Shown here: positions 1 to 5,716 of the stretch, one piece after another
How the letters are laid out: every line of letters begins with the position of its first letter
How positions within the stretch are numbered: the stretch's first letter is position 1
Origin: an uncultured Bacillaceae bacterium
GTDB lineage: Bacteria; Bacillota; Bacilli; Bacillales; Caldibacillaceae
DNA length: 6,130 nucleotides
Assembly: GCA_937983015.1 (NCBI GenBank)
Contig: CALKAK010000162.1
Coordinates: 1 to 6,130 of the forward strand
Direction of reading: 5' to 3'
The notes under the pieces: model-generated
Seen by the model: the letters and a program-made list of their open reading frames with translations, nothing else
Databases searched by the model: none
What the model was told of the DNA's origin: nothing
Position numbers and translations under genes: made by a program

Positions 1-122
1 ACGTTTTCTCCTAGCGGTGCAATCCAATTTGATTCAAATGCTTCTTTTATATATTGCATTTCATAACCTTCATCACTCATATGCGGGGAAGATAAATAAA
101 TTCGCTTTTTCTCTTTTGACAT
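1..122 (-). CDS. DegT/DnrJ/EryC1-type PLP aminotransferase, N-terminal fragment
   Basis: Only the first 40 codons are in the window; the rest lies beyond position 1. The N-terminus reads RIYLSSPHMSDEGYEMQYIK, followed by EAFESNWIAPLGENV. This matches the opening of DegT-family sugar aminotransferases (EpsN/PglE-like), which start with an (L/S)SPPHM-type strand, a helix ending in the 'SNWIAPLG' turn, and then the fold that binds PLP. Family members transfer an amino group from glutamate to a UDP-4-keto-6-deoxy sugar in the cytoplasm. The ATG is preceded by AAAGGGAG seven bases upstream. It follows the dehydratase gene by only 39 bp on the same strand. The dehydratase makes exactly the 4-keto substrate such an enzyme uses, so the pair is probably one pathway. 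The catalytic lysine is not visible, so activity and exact substrate are inferred. An EpsN-like role is likely but the fragment is too short to fix the name. Confidence 0.85.
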   Translation of the reverse strand, partial: MSKEKKRIYLSSPHMSDEGYEMQYIKEAFESNWIAPLGEN

Positions 123-161
123 TCAATGACTCCCTTTCGTTGAAAACAAGAGTTAAATTTT

Positions 162-1991
162 TTAATTTATAGCCGATTGTAAAGGTGAAACTCGTTCTTT
201 TTTAGGGTTGGCAATAGCCAGTAACTCTTTTCTCACCTTATCTTCAGACCAATCTTCAAATTCTTCCATTAGATGATGTAACTTTTCCTGTCCGATCAGC
301 TGAACTTTTCCGATATGAATCCCCGGGAAAATTTGTTCGGGATGCACTTCATCCTCATTCATAAGCTCCTCATATAATTTCTCACCAGGACGGATACCGG
401 TGAATGTTATCGGTATTTCCTCTTCGGTAAATCCCGAGAGTTTGATTAAGTTTTTGGCAAGATCGACGATCTTGACCGGTTCCCCCATATCGAGAACAAA
501 GATTTCGCCGCCTTTTGCCAGTGCTCCGGCCTGAATGACGAGGCGGGATGCTTCCGGAATCGTCATGAAGTAACGGGTCATATCTGGATGGGTGACCGTG
601 ACCGGACCGCCTTCGCGGATTTGTTTTTTGAATAAGGGAATCACACTACCGCGACTACCTAAAACATTCCCGAAACGAACGGCAACATATTTTGTTTCGT
701 ATTGTTGATTTAATTCTTGAATGATAATTTCCGCACAACGTTTCGTCGCACCCATGACGTTAGTTGGGTTGACAGCTTTATCAGTAGATATTAGAACGAA
801 TGTATCGACTTTATAAGTTCCTGCTGCTTCGGCCACATTTTTCGTGCCGAAAATATTGTTTTTCACCGCTTCTTTCGGATTGTACTCCATTAAAGGAACA
901 TGTTTATGTGCCGCTGCATGATAGACAACCTGCGGACGATAGCGATCCATGATTTCAAAGATGCGATCCCGGTCTTGAATATCCGCTATTAACGGGATAA
1001 TTTCAAATTTGTCTTTGTATTTATTTTGTAGTTCCAGGTTAATTTGATAAATGCTATTTTCACCATGCCCCAAAAGCAACAACCTCTTAGGACGGAACTT
1101 GCTCACCTGGCGGCAAATTTCCGAACCGATGGATCCCCCAGCACCGGTGACAAGGACGGTTTTCCCCTTCAGCTTTTCGGATATTCCCTTCATATCCAGC
1201 TCAACCGGTTCCCGGCCAAGTAAATCTTCTACTTCAACATCCCGGAAACTGGTAACGGAAACCTTTCCGGTCATGATATCCTCTAATTTGGGCATAATCT
1301 GCACTTTCACTTTTGTCTTTGTGCACAAGTCTACGATGCGATTCAATTCACTTTTTTTCAAGGAAGGGATGGCGATGACGATCCATTCCACTTTATGTTT
1401 CTCGACAACTTTCTCGATATCGGAAATCTTGCCGAGAACAGGGATATCGAAAATATCCATGTGCCATTTTTTCGGATCGTCGTCCACATAACCGATCGGA
1501 TTTAAATCCGCTTCACCACTATTTTTCAAGTGTTTGGCCACCATCGTACCTGCTGCACCGGCACCGACGATCAATGTCCGCTTTCTCTTATCAATAGAAC
1601 GTATGTATGAATCCCGGAAGATGCGCCAAGTAAAACGCGAACCACCGATTAATAGTAATTCCATCATCCACGCCACAAGGAGAATACGAATGGAAATATT
1701 TCTCGTCAGCAAAAATTCAAATATTGCAGTGATGATCGTTGAAAGAATAGTTACTTTCAAAATCGTCTTTAATTCGCCAATACTGGCATACTCCCAGGCT
1801 TTATGGTAAAGGCGAAAATAAATAGATAATAAATGATAACTAATAAGCATGATAAGTGCGGTTATTAAAGCTTTTGGAGTAAGTAAAATAGCAGGATTGA
1901 TATTGAAGAGTATTAAACTGGTTAAAACGGAGGCGAAGACGATGGTGGAATCCAATGTGATTAAAAAGATTAATCGTTTTCGATAGGCCAA
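162..1991 (-). CDS. epsC: Membrane-bound UDP-N-acetylglucosamine 4,6-dehydratase (CapD/EpsC/PglF family)
   Basis: This 609-residue protein has the full length of the large membrane dehydratases. Four hydrophobic segments lie at about residues 6-29, 41-60, 77-95 and 100-118. A first Rossmann-like domain follows with VGAGAAGTM near 142-150, then the catalytic extended-SDR domain with TGAGGSIGSE at 282-291 for NAD(P). The usual SDR tyrosine is replaced by methionine (M413, K417), and STDK at 402-405 supplies the Thr-Asp-Lys residues that PglF-type enzymes use for catalysis. RPGEKLYEE at 534-542 is the conserved C-terminal motif. Family members convert UDP-GlcNAc to UDP-4-keto-6-deoxy-GlcNAc on the inner face of the membrane, the first step to bacillosamine-type sugars. 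The start is TTG: GGAAGGAG lies nine bases upstream, and the next in-frame Met (residue 48) would delete the first membrane segment. It sits between the phosphatase gene and the aminotransferase gene. The family is certain; the epsC symbol rests on similarity and gene order. Confidence 0.94.
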   Translation of the reverse strand: MAYRKRLIFLITLDSTIVFASVLTSLILFNINPAILLTPKALITALIMLISYHLLSIYFRLYHKAWEYASIGELKTILKVTILSTIITAIFEFLLTRNISIRILLVAWMMELLLIGGSRFTWRIFRDSYIRSIDKRKRTLIVGAGAAGTMVAKHLKNSGEADLNPIGYVDDDPKKWHMDIFDIPVLGKISDIEKVVEKHKVEWIVIAIPSLKKSELNRIVDLCTKTKVKVQIMPKLEDIMTGKVSVTSFRDVEVEDLLGREPVELDMKGISEKLKGKTVLVTGAGGSIGSEICRQVSKFRPKRLLLLGHGENSIYQINLELQNKYKDKFEIIPLIADIQDRDRIFEIMDRYRPQVVYHAAAHKHVPLMEYNPKEAVKNNIFGTKNVAEAAGTYKVDTFVLISTDKAVNPTNVMGATKRCAEIIIQELNQQYETKYVAVRFGNVLGSRGSVIPLFKKQIREGGPVTVTHPDMTRYFMTIPEASRLVIQAGALAKGGEIFVLDMGEPVKIVDLAKNLIKLSGFTEEEIPITFTGIRPGEKLYEELMNEDEVHPEQIFPGIHIGKVQLIGQEKLHHLMEEFEDWSEDKVRKELLAIANPKKERVSPLQSAIN

Positions 1992-2000
1992 TTATAATAT

Positions 2001-2008
2001 CTCCTTCC
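2001..2008 (-). promoter_or_regulatory. Ribosome binding site that fixes the UUG start of the dehydratase gene
   Basis: On the minus strand GGAAGGAG ends nine bases before TTG at 1991-1989. No in-frame ATG lies nearby, and translation from the TTG gives MAYRKRLIFL, a normal N-terminus for this family (a basic tip before the first membrane helix). A strong ribosome binding site with a weak initiation codon suggests moderate translation. Confidence 0.75.
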
Positions 2009-2033
2009 TATTTATATTGGCGCACTTCTTTCC

Positions 2034-2117
2034 TATTCGTCTAATATATTTACTTTTTATAAAACGATGTGTTTTCCGAATATGTTTGTTAAATGTGAAA
2101 CATTTTGCTAGGCAAAA
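2034..2117 (-). promoter_or_regulatory. Inverted-repeat-rich leader between phosphatase and dehydratase genes (possible cis-acting RNA)
   Basis: The 173-bp gap 1992-2164 is the longest within the minus-strand operon. Read as minus-strand RNA it holds three nested or adjacent stems. TTTTGC-CTA-GCAAAA is at 2103-2117. AAATGT-TTC-ACATTT is at 2091-2105 and shares three bases with the first, so the two full stems exclude each other. TATTCG/CGAATA at 2077-2082 and 2034-2039 encloses a 37-base AT-rich loop. In Bacillus subtilis the eps operon has an antitermination RNA (EAR) at the corresponding place, just upstream of epsC. Position and inverted repeats fit such an element, but I cannot match the EAR consensus by eye. 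Without that match this may be only AT-rich spacer. Confidence 0.3.
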
Positions 2118-2134
2118 GGACCTATTCAGATTGC

Positions 2135-2180
2135 AAAAAGAATTGGGGGAATTCCTACATTTGTTTAGAAAAGCCCCAAT
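2135..2180 (-). terminator. Possible intrinsic terminator or attenuator after the phosphatase gene
   Basis: On the minus strand ATTGGGG (2174-2180, inside the last codons of the phosphatase gene) can pair perfectly with CCCCAAT (2142-2148), followed by TC and five T (2135-2139). The 25-base loop is long and the stem is only seven pairs, so full termination is doubtful. A competing smaller hairpin, GAATT-CCCCC-AATTC, uses the same C run. The dehydratase and aminotransferase genes lie downstream, so if real this is more likely a partial stop or attenuator than the end of the operon. Confidence 0.3.
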
Positions 2181-2929
2181 AATTTTCTCCGCTTGATCTT
2201 TTGCGGGTGTTCCCGATAAACCATCCCACCTGAAATGATCAACTCTGCGTTTTCCTTGAACATATAAACCGCTTCTATGCCAAATTCTTTTTCTATGGTT
2301 AAAAAAGCCTCATTCATTTTAAACGAACGATTGGTTGTATTGTGGGCATCGCTGGCGATCACATGAGTTAAATTTGCCTCAATTAATTTCATGGAAAACT
2401 TTTGAATCTTCTTCCCAAAATATCCAGCGATGCTGGCTGCGGTAACCTGAGAGAGCGCACCTTTTTCAATCAAATGATAGAGTTTATCCGGTTGTTCAAC
2501 GATTTGACTGTTTCGTTCTGGGTGAACTATGATCGGGATCAATCCAGCCATTTGTATGTCATAGAATAATTGTTCTGCATAACGCGGCACGTGATTGGCA
2601 GGAAACTCAACTAAGACATATATACCATCATTGATCGTTACAATTTGGTCGCTTTCATATTCTTTGACAAAATCGCCGATTAAGCGAACCTCTTGACCAA
2701 CAAGAACCTCTAAGGGAATCCCTGCTTTTTTTAACTCATTATTTAATCGCTCGACTTTGGGAACAATTTCCTCTTTCGGATTGTAAAATCGCGAAGTGTA
2801 ATGATGAGGCGAGGCGACAAGCTTCGAAATACCCTCTTCTACAGCAAGCCTTGCCATCTCCAGACTATCTGAAACGGTTTGTGCCCCGTCATCAACACCG
2901 GGAAGAATGTGGGTATGGATATCGATCAT
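2165..2929 (-). CDS. Metal-dependent tyrosine-protein phosphatase, CpsB/CapC family (PHP fold)
   Basis: This 254-residue cytoplasmic enzyme has the usual length of CpsB/YwqE phosphatases, which remove phosphate from the C-terminal tyrosines of the partner kinase. The PHP-fold metal ligands are all visible: H5 and H7 in DIHTHILPGVDDG, H42 in SPHH, E80 in GQE, E108 in VEFP, H136 in VHPERN, and D194 and H196 in ASDAHN. No signal peptide or membrane segment is present. The ATG start has GGAGG seven bases upstream. It lies 41 bp after the kinase gene on the same strand, the standard order in Gram-positive capsule and exopolysaccharide operons, so its substrate is almost certainly the neighbouring kinase. 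The C-terminal tail is basic (KIKRRK) and its last codons may take part in a hairpin with the following gap. It is not a low-molecular-weight phosphatase: the Cys-based active-site loop is absent. Family assignment is secure. Confidence 0.94.
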   Translation of the reverse strand: MIDIHTHILPGVDDGAQTVSDSLEMARLAVEEGISKLVASPHHYTSRFYNPKEEIVPKVERLNNELKKAGIPLEVLVGQEVRLIGDFVKEYESDQIVTINDGIYVLVEFPANHVPRYAEQLFYDIQMAGLIPIIVHPERNSQIVEQPDKLYHLIEKGALSQVTAASIAGYFGKKIQKFSMKLIEANLTHVIASDAHNTTNRSFKMNEAFLTIEKEFGIEAVYMFKENAELIISGGMVYREHPQKIKRRKLLGLF

Positions 2930-2970
2930 CTTGTCGCCTCCATTTAAACAAATTTTTATTTAATTTACAT

Positions 2971-3660
2971 TTAACTATAATAATAGTAATAATGTGTGGA
3001 TCGGTCTTCTTCTTTGTTGTTTAATACAGCACCGAGTAATTTTGATTTCGTTTGTTCCAATATTTCTTTAGCTTTAATCGCTCCTTCACGTTCCGTTAGT
3101 CCACTAGATACCACAAGAATTGTCGCATCAACTTGATTTCCCAAAACCTGGGCATCAGCAACTGCTAGAACCGGTGGAACATCAAAAATTACTAGATCAA
3201 ACATTTCATATAAGTCACTGATTAACTGATCCATAGTAGCCGAACCTAATAATTCTGCAGGATTCGGTGGGATCGGACCGCTTGGCATAAAGTACAAATT
3301 CTCTACATCAGTTGTTCGGATACTTTCATTTATGTGAATTTGTCGTGTTAACACATTTGTTAAGCCAATTGTATTGGTAAAGCCAAAAGTAAAATGTAAA
3401 GTTGGCCGTCTCAAGTCAGCGTCAACAATCAATACTTTTTTTCCTTGTTGAGCGAATACGACCGCTAGATTGCTTGCTGTTGTCGATTTTCCTTCACTCG
3501 GACCGGCTGATGTAACCATTAATGAGCGAATAGGTGTATCTACCGCTGAAAATTGGATATTTGTCCGAATTGTCCGATATTGCTCAGTGATCGGGGATTT
3601 CGGAGCTGTTTTGGCAATCAATCTATTTCTCTTAAAATCTACCTTTTTAAGTTTAGCCAT
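2971..3660 (-). CDS. Cytoplasmic tyrosine-protein kinase, CpsD/CapB family (BY-kinase)
   Basis: This is a 229-residue P-loop bacterial tyrosine kinase of the split Gram-positive type, which lacks its own membrane part. EQYRTIRTNI at 26-35 is the conserved oligomerisation helix. Walker A is GPSEGKST at 53-60, Walker A' is VLIVDADLRRP at 76-86, and Walker B is VIFDVPP at 157-163. The loop PIPPNPAELL at 129-138 is typical of the family. The C-terminus ends HYYYYYS, five consecutive tyrosines at 224-228, the autophosphorylation cluster. Known members need the C-terminal tail of a membrane activator to become active, and that activator is encoded immediately upstream: the ATG lies inside its last codons (8-bp overlap, ATGGCTAA). 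GAGGAG lies eight bases before the ATG. Overlap implies translational coupling and balanced amounts of both parts. The phosphatase follows 41 bp downstream. It resembles YwqD/EpsB; which one cannot be decided from sequence alone. Confidence 0.95.
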   Translation of the reverse strand: MAKLKKVDFKRNRLIAKTAPKSPITEQYRTIRTNIQFSAVDTPIRSLMVTSAGPSEGKSTTASNLAVVFAQQGKKVLIVDADLRRPTLHFTFGFTNTIGLTNVLTRQIHINESIRTTDVENLYFMPSGPIPPNPAELLGSATMDQLISDLYEMFDLVIFDVPPVLAVADAQVLGNQVDATILVVSSGLTEREGAIKAKEILEQTKSKLLGAVLNNKEEDRSTHYYYYYS

Positions 3661-4414
3661 GTTTTACTCTCCTCTCTCCCCGAAGCGATTTGAAATCTCT
3701 TTTTTGCTGCATGTCCTCCATATCAAAAGTGGTAATCACACCGAGAACAGGTAACTCAAGATATTTTTCAATATCCTGTTCCGTTTTAATCGTGTTATCA
3801 AAATACTCGATGAGAAATGCCAAACCTACACCTAACATTAATCCGACGACAAAGGCGATGGCGATGTTCAACAACGGTTTGGGCGATACAGGAGATAAAT
3901 CTTCCGGCACGTCGGCTTCCGAAAGAATATTGACGTTATCTACATTCATGATGCTTGGAATTTCTCTCTGGAAAACTTCTGCTACTTTATTTGCGATTAA
4001 TGCCGCCCTGTGGGGATCTGTGTCTTCAACACTAATATTAAGCACCTGGGAATTATTCTGATTGTTCACTGTGATTTTTCCTTTTAAATAGCTTGCTGTG
4101 ATTTCTCCATTTTCTAGATCGATTAGTCCCTCAAGTTCTTTTGCGGCTATATCTAAAATCCGCGGGCTGAGAATGATTTCACTATATGTATTAATGAGCT
4201 GAATATTCGTTTGCACTTCATTGGTAGAAAAGTTTTCGCTAACTTGTGATCGGTTAACCAGTAATTGCGTGGATCGTTCATATTTTGGAGTGATTAAGAA
4301 AAAGCTGACGATGGCACTGATGGCCGCAGCGGAAAAGGTAATAATGAGAATTAATGCGATCTTCTTACGGATAATTTCAAATACTTCCTGCAAACTGATT
4401 GTTTCTTCTTCCAT
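3653..4414 (-). CDS. Wzz-type membrane activator of the tyrosine kinase (CpsC/CapA/YwqC family)
   Basis: This 253-residue protein has the Wzz topology: a short cytoplasmic N-terminus (EEETISLQEVFEIIRKK), a first membrane helix at about 19-41, an extracellular domain, a proline-rich stretch (SPVSPKP, 174-180) before a second helix at about 181-203, and a cytoplasmic tail of about 50 residues. In known systems this tail binds and activates the CpsD/CapB kinase, and the external domain influences polymer chain length. The tail contains EYFDNTIKTEQDIEKYLELPVLGVI, split here only by helix boundaries, a typical ending for the family. The ATG has GGGAGG five bases upstream. It is the first gene of the minus-strand operon and its stop codon lies inside the kinase gene. 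Two or more candidate promoters lie upstream in the 371-bp gap. A role in polysaccharide assembly is secure; chain-length control for this particular polymer is inferred. Confidence 0.93.
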   Translation of the reverse strand: MEEETISLQEVFEIIRKKIALILIITFSAAAISAIVSFFLITPKYERSTQLLVNRSQVSENFSTNEVQTNIQLINTYSEIILSPRILDIAAKELEGLIDLENGEITASYLKGKITVNNQNNSQVLNISVEDTDPHRAALIANKVAEVFQREIPSIMNVDNVNILSEADVPEDLSPVSPKPLLNIAIAFVVGLMLGVGLAFLIEYFDNTIKTEQDIEKYLELPVLGVITTFDMEDMQQKRDFKSLRGERRVKHG

Positions 4415-4491
4415 TGGTTCCTCCCTCTAGGGTACATCCGCTCGTCATATTCAAATGTGTGACCCAATTAATTTAATCAACAATATTTTTT

Positions 4492-4520
4492 ATTATAACA
4501 ATATAGTGAAAATACGTAAA
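4492..4520 (-). promoter_or_regulatory. Candidate sigma-A promoter for the exopolysaccharide operon (proximal)
   Basis: On the minus strand a perfect TATAAT -10 (4492-4497) lies 17 bases after TTTACG (4515-4520, four of six matches to TTGACA). It would start RNA near 4485 and give a leader of about 70 bases before the activator gene. In such AT-rich DNA chance matches occur, but box quality and spacing are good. Confidence 0.5.
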
Positions 4521-4542
4521 CAAGTTTGATTCAATTCGTAAT

Positions 4543-4572
4543 TTTATAATAAATATCGACAAAATTTGTCTA
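4543..4572 (-). promoter_or_regulatory. Candidate sigma-A promoter for the exopolysaccharide operon (middle)
   Basis: On the minus strand TAGACA (4567-4572, five of six) is followed after 18 bases by TATAAA (4543-4548), or after 17 bases by TTATAA. The -35 box overlaps the 13-bp palindrome at 4558-4570. It is weaker than the two flanking candidates. Confidence 0.3.
4558..4570. repeat. Perfect 13-bp palindrome GACAAA-A-TTTGTC, possible operator
   Basis: Six bases pair perfectly around one central A. It sits between the two best minus-strand promoter candidates and overlaps the -35 box of the middle one. This size and symmetry suit a dimeric repressor site, but no known operator consensus is matched by eye, and AT-rich DNA makes chance palindromes more likely. 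Confidence 0.3.
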
Positions 4573-4578
4573 AATACT

Positions 4579-4606
4579 ATTATAAATGAGCACTTTCGAA
4601 AATCAA
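4579..4606 (-). promoter_or_regulatory. Candidate sigma-A promoter for the exopolysaccharide operon (distal)
   Basis: On the minus strand TTGATT (4601-4606, four of six) is followed after 16 bases by a perfect TATAAT (4579-4584). Its -35 box lies inside one arm of the 9-bp inverted repeat at 4599-4632. RNA from here would carry a leader of roughly 155 bases before the activator gene. Confidence 0.45.
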
Positions 4607-4632
4607 GACTCTATGCTTGTTTCCTTGATTTT
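4599..4632. repeat. Inverted repeat over the distal operon promoter, possible operator
   Basis: AAAATCAAG (4599-4607) and CTTGATTTT (4624-4632) are perfect nine-base inverted copies separated by 16 bases. One arm covers the -35 hexamer of the distal minus-strand promoter; the other lies between the two divergent transcription units. The layout fits a dimeric regulator bound over the -35 region. Read as a plus-strand hairpin it is followed by an A-rich stretch rather than T, so it is not a plus-strand terminator. Confidence 0.35.
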
Positions 4633-4651
4633 AAAAAATAAATAAATATCT

Positions 4652-4681
4652 TTGTAAACTTTTGTTACGAACGAGTATGAT
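4652..4681 (+). promoter_or_regulatory. Candidate upstream promoter for the SGNH-like gene
   Basis: TTGTAA (4652-4657) is followed after 18 bases by TATGAT (4676-4681, five of six). It is an alternative or additional start for the plus-strand gene, giving a leader of about 95 bases. Weaker than the promoter at 4716-4744. Confidence 0.3.
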
Positions 4682-4715
4682 ACCTGAATAAAAATTTGGA
4701 ATTTTTTATTCTATA

Positions 4716-4744
4716 TTGCAAAAAAATAGCAGAATTTATATAGT
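4716..4744 (+). promoter_or_regulatory. Candidate sigma-A promoter for the SGNH-like gene
   Basis: TTGCAA (4716-4721) and TATAGT (4739-4744, five of six) are spaced by 17 bases and lie about 40 bases before the ATG of the plus-strand gene, leaving a short leader with a clear ribosome binding site. Confidence 0.45.
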
Positions 4745-4775
4745 TAAATTGTAGCATATTTCATTTACAATGTTT

Positions 4776-4780
4776 GGAGG
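4776..4780 (+). promoter_or_regulatory. Ribosome binding site that decides the start of the SGNH-like gene
   Basis: GGAGG lies five bases before ATG 4786. An in-frame TTG at 4774 would extend the protein by four residues, but it overlaps this Shine-Dalgarno sequence, which therefore argues for the ATG. Confidence 0.85.
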
Positions 4781-4785
4781 ACAAA

Positions 4786-5601
4786 ATGAAAAAAATTGGC
4801 GTTTTAATTACTATTTTAGTTTTTATGGGAGCATTAATTATCGGAAACATCCACTGGAATAACAAAATAGATGAGACTGTTTCAAGGAGCATAAATACAT
4901 CTGTAATCCATAACAATTCCTCCAATAATGATAACGGTGCTGAGGAAAGTGTACCTGGTTTTTCCCTCAAGCGCGAAGAATTAGAACAACTCTTGGCCTC
5001 ACTTCCCGAACAGATTGCTAATATGTTCCTCGCTAATTATGATAATGGAAAATCAGTACATATGATGATTGTCGGATCGCCTGCAATCGCCAGTAATGCG
5101 AACGGATGGAGCGTCCAGGTGAAAGAACATCTGGAAAAAGTCTATGGCGCAGATTTTTTAAAAATGACGATTGTTCAATTCGACGGGACATCGACAGAAT
5201 TTGTCGATAGCGAAGAGGCAAAATCCGTAATCGATGCTAAACCGGATTTGGTATTTTTTGAGGCCTTGACTCTAGAAGATAACGGGCGAGTCGAAATTGA
5301 AATATCCCATGAAAACATCAAGAATTTTATTGGGCGAATCAGGGAGGCTAATCCCGAATCCGTGATCTTAGTGCAACCTCCCCATCCCATCCATGCCGCG
5401 ACTTACTATCCGCTCCAGGTTTCGGCCCTTGCCGAGTTCACTGAGGATGAAGGGATTCCATACTTCGACCACTGGCCCAACTGGCCCGATCCCGATAGCG
5501 ATGAGATTACCCATTATTTAAATGATGAGGGCATGCCGAATGAAAACGGTCATGAATTATGGGCAGATGCCGTCATACGCTTATTTACAGGAGAAAAGTA
5601 A
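4786..5601 (+). CDS. Membrane-anchored SGNH/GDSL hydrolase-like protein
   Basis: The protein has 271 residues from the ATG chosen by its ribosome binding site. Residues 4-22 form one hydrophobic segment after MKK, with no lipobox cysteine, so it is a signal anchor or uncleaved signal peptide. A hydrophilic Asn/Ser-rich linker (about 25-55) leads to an extracellular domain from about 88. That domain looks like an SGNH hydrolase: VHMMIVGSPA (91-100) sits where the GDS block is expected, with S98 the likely nucleophile, FFEALTLEDNG (157-167) in the middle, QPPHPI (197-202), and a C-terminal NENGHELWADAV block with H256 as likely catalytic histidine. The usual Asp before the block-I Ser is missing, and the residue three before H256 is Glu, not Asp. 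Family members de-acylate or acylate sugars and lipids. Divergent placement next to the operon suggests an acyl group on the exported polymer as substrate, but this is inference. It ends before a strong terminator, so it is probably monocistronic. Confidence 0.75.
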   Translation: MKKIGVLITILVFMGALIIGNIHWNNKIDETVSRSINTSVIHNNSSNNDNGAEESVPGFSLKREELEQLLASLPEQIANMFLANYDNGKSVHMMIVGSPAIASNANGWSVQVKEHLEKVYGADFLKMTIVQFDGTSTEFVDSEEAKSVIDAKPDLVFFEALTLEDNGRVEIEISHENIKNFIGRIREANPESVILVQPPHPIHAATYYPLQVSALAEFTEDEGIPYFDHWPNWPDPDSDEITHYLNDEGMPNENGHELWADAVIRLFTGEK

Positions 5602-5661
5602 AAGGTTGCTTCATGAGAAAGAAAACTTTAGTTGCACAGACAATAACCTGGAACTTAAAAT

Positions 5662-5712
5662 AAAATTCCAGAAAGAGTACAACTTACGTGTAATCTTTCT
5701 GGAATTTTTTAA
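5662..5712. terminator. Strong, probably bidirectional intrinsic terminator
   Basis: A 15-bp perfect stem pairs 5662-5676 (AAAATTCCAGAAAGA) with 5694-5708; the 17-base loop can add four more pairs (TACA/TGTA) after one mismatch. On the plus strand the stem runs into TTTTTT at 5705-5710 after CTGGAA, and on the minus strand into TTTTATTTT. It lies between the convergent stops of the SGNH-like gene (5601) and galE (5717), so it can end transcription from both sides. The rest of the 115-bp gap shows nothing else. Confidence 0.9.
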
Positions 5713-5716
5713 TCCC

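Noticed and set aside
1051..1809. Two plus-strand open frames opposite the dehydratase gene
   Set aside because: Their translations show no recognisable domain and no clear ribosome binding site, and the opposite strand encodes a well-conserved enzyme throughout.
3470..4430. Plus-strand open frames opposite the kinase and activator genes
   Set aside because: They are low-complexity antisense frames of well-supported genes with no family features.
4599..4632. Plus-strand terminator upstream of the SGNH-like gene
   Set aside because: The hairpin has a long loop and is followed by an A-rich run, and no plus-strand gene precedes it; an operator role fits better.
4774..4785. TTG start four codons upstream of the SGNH-like ATG
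   Set aside because: It overlaps the GGAGG ribosome binding site that serves ATG 4786 and has no good site of its own.
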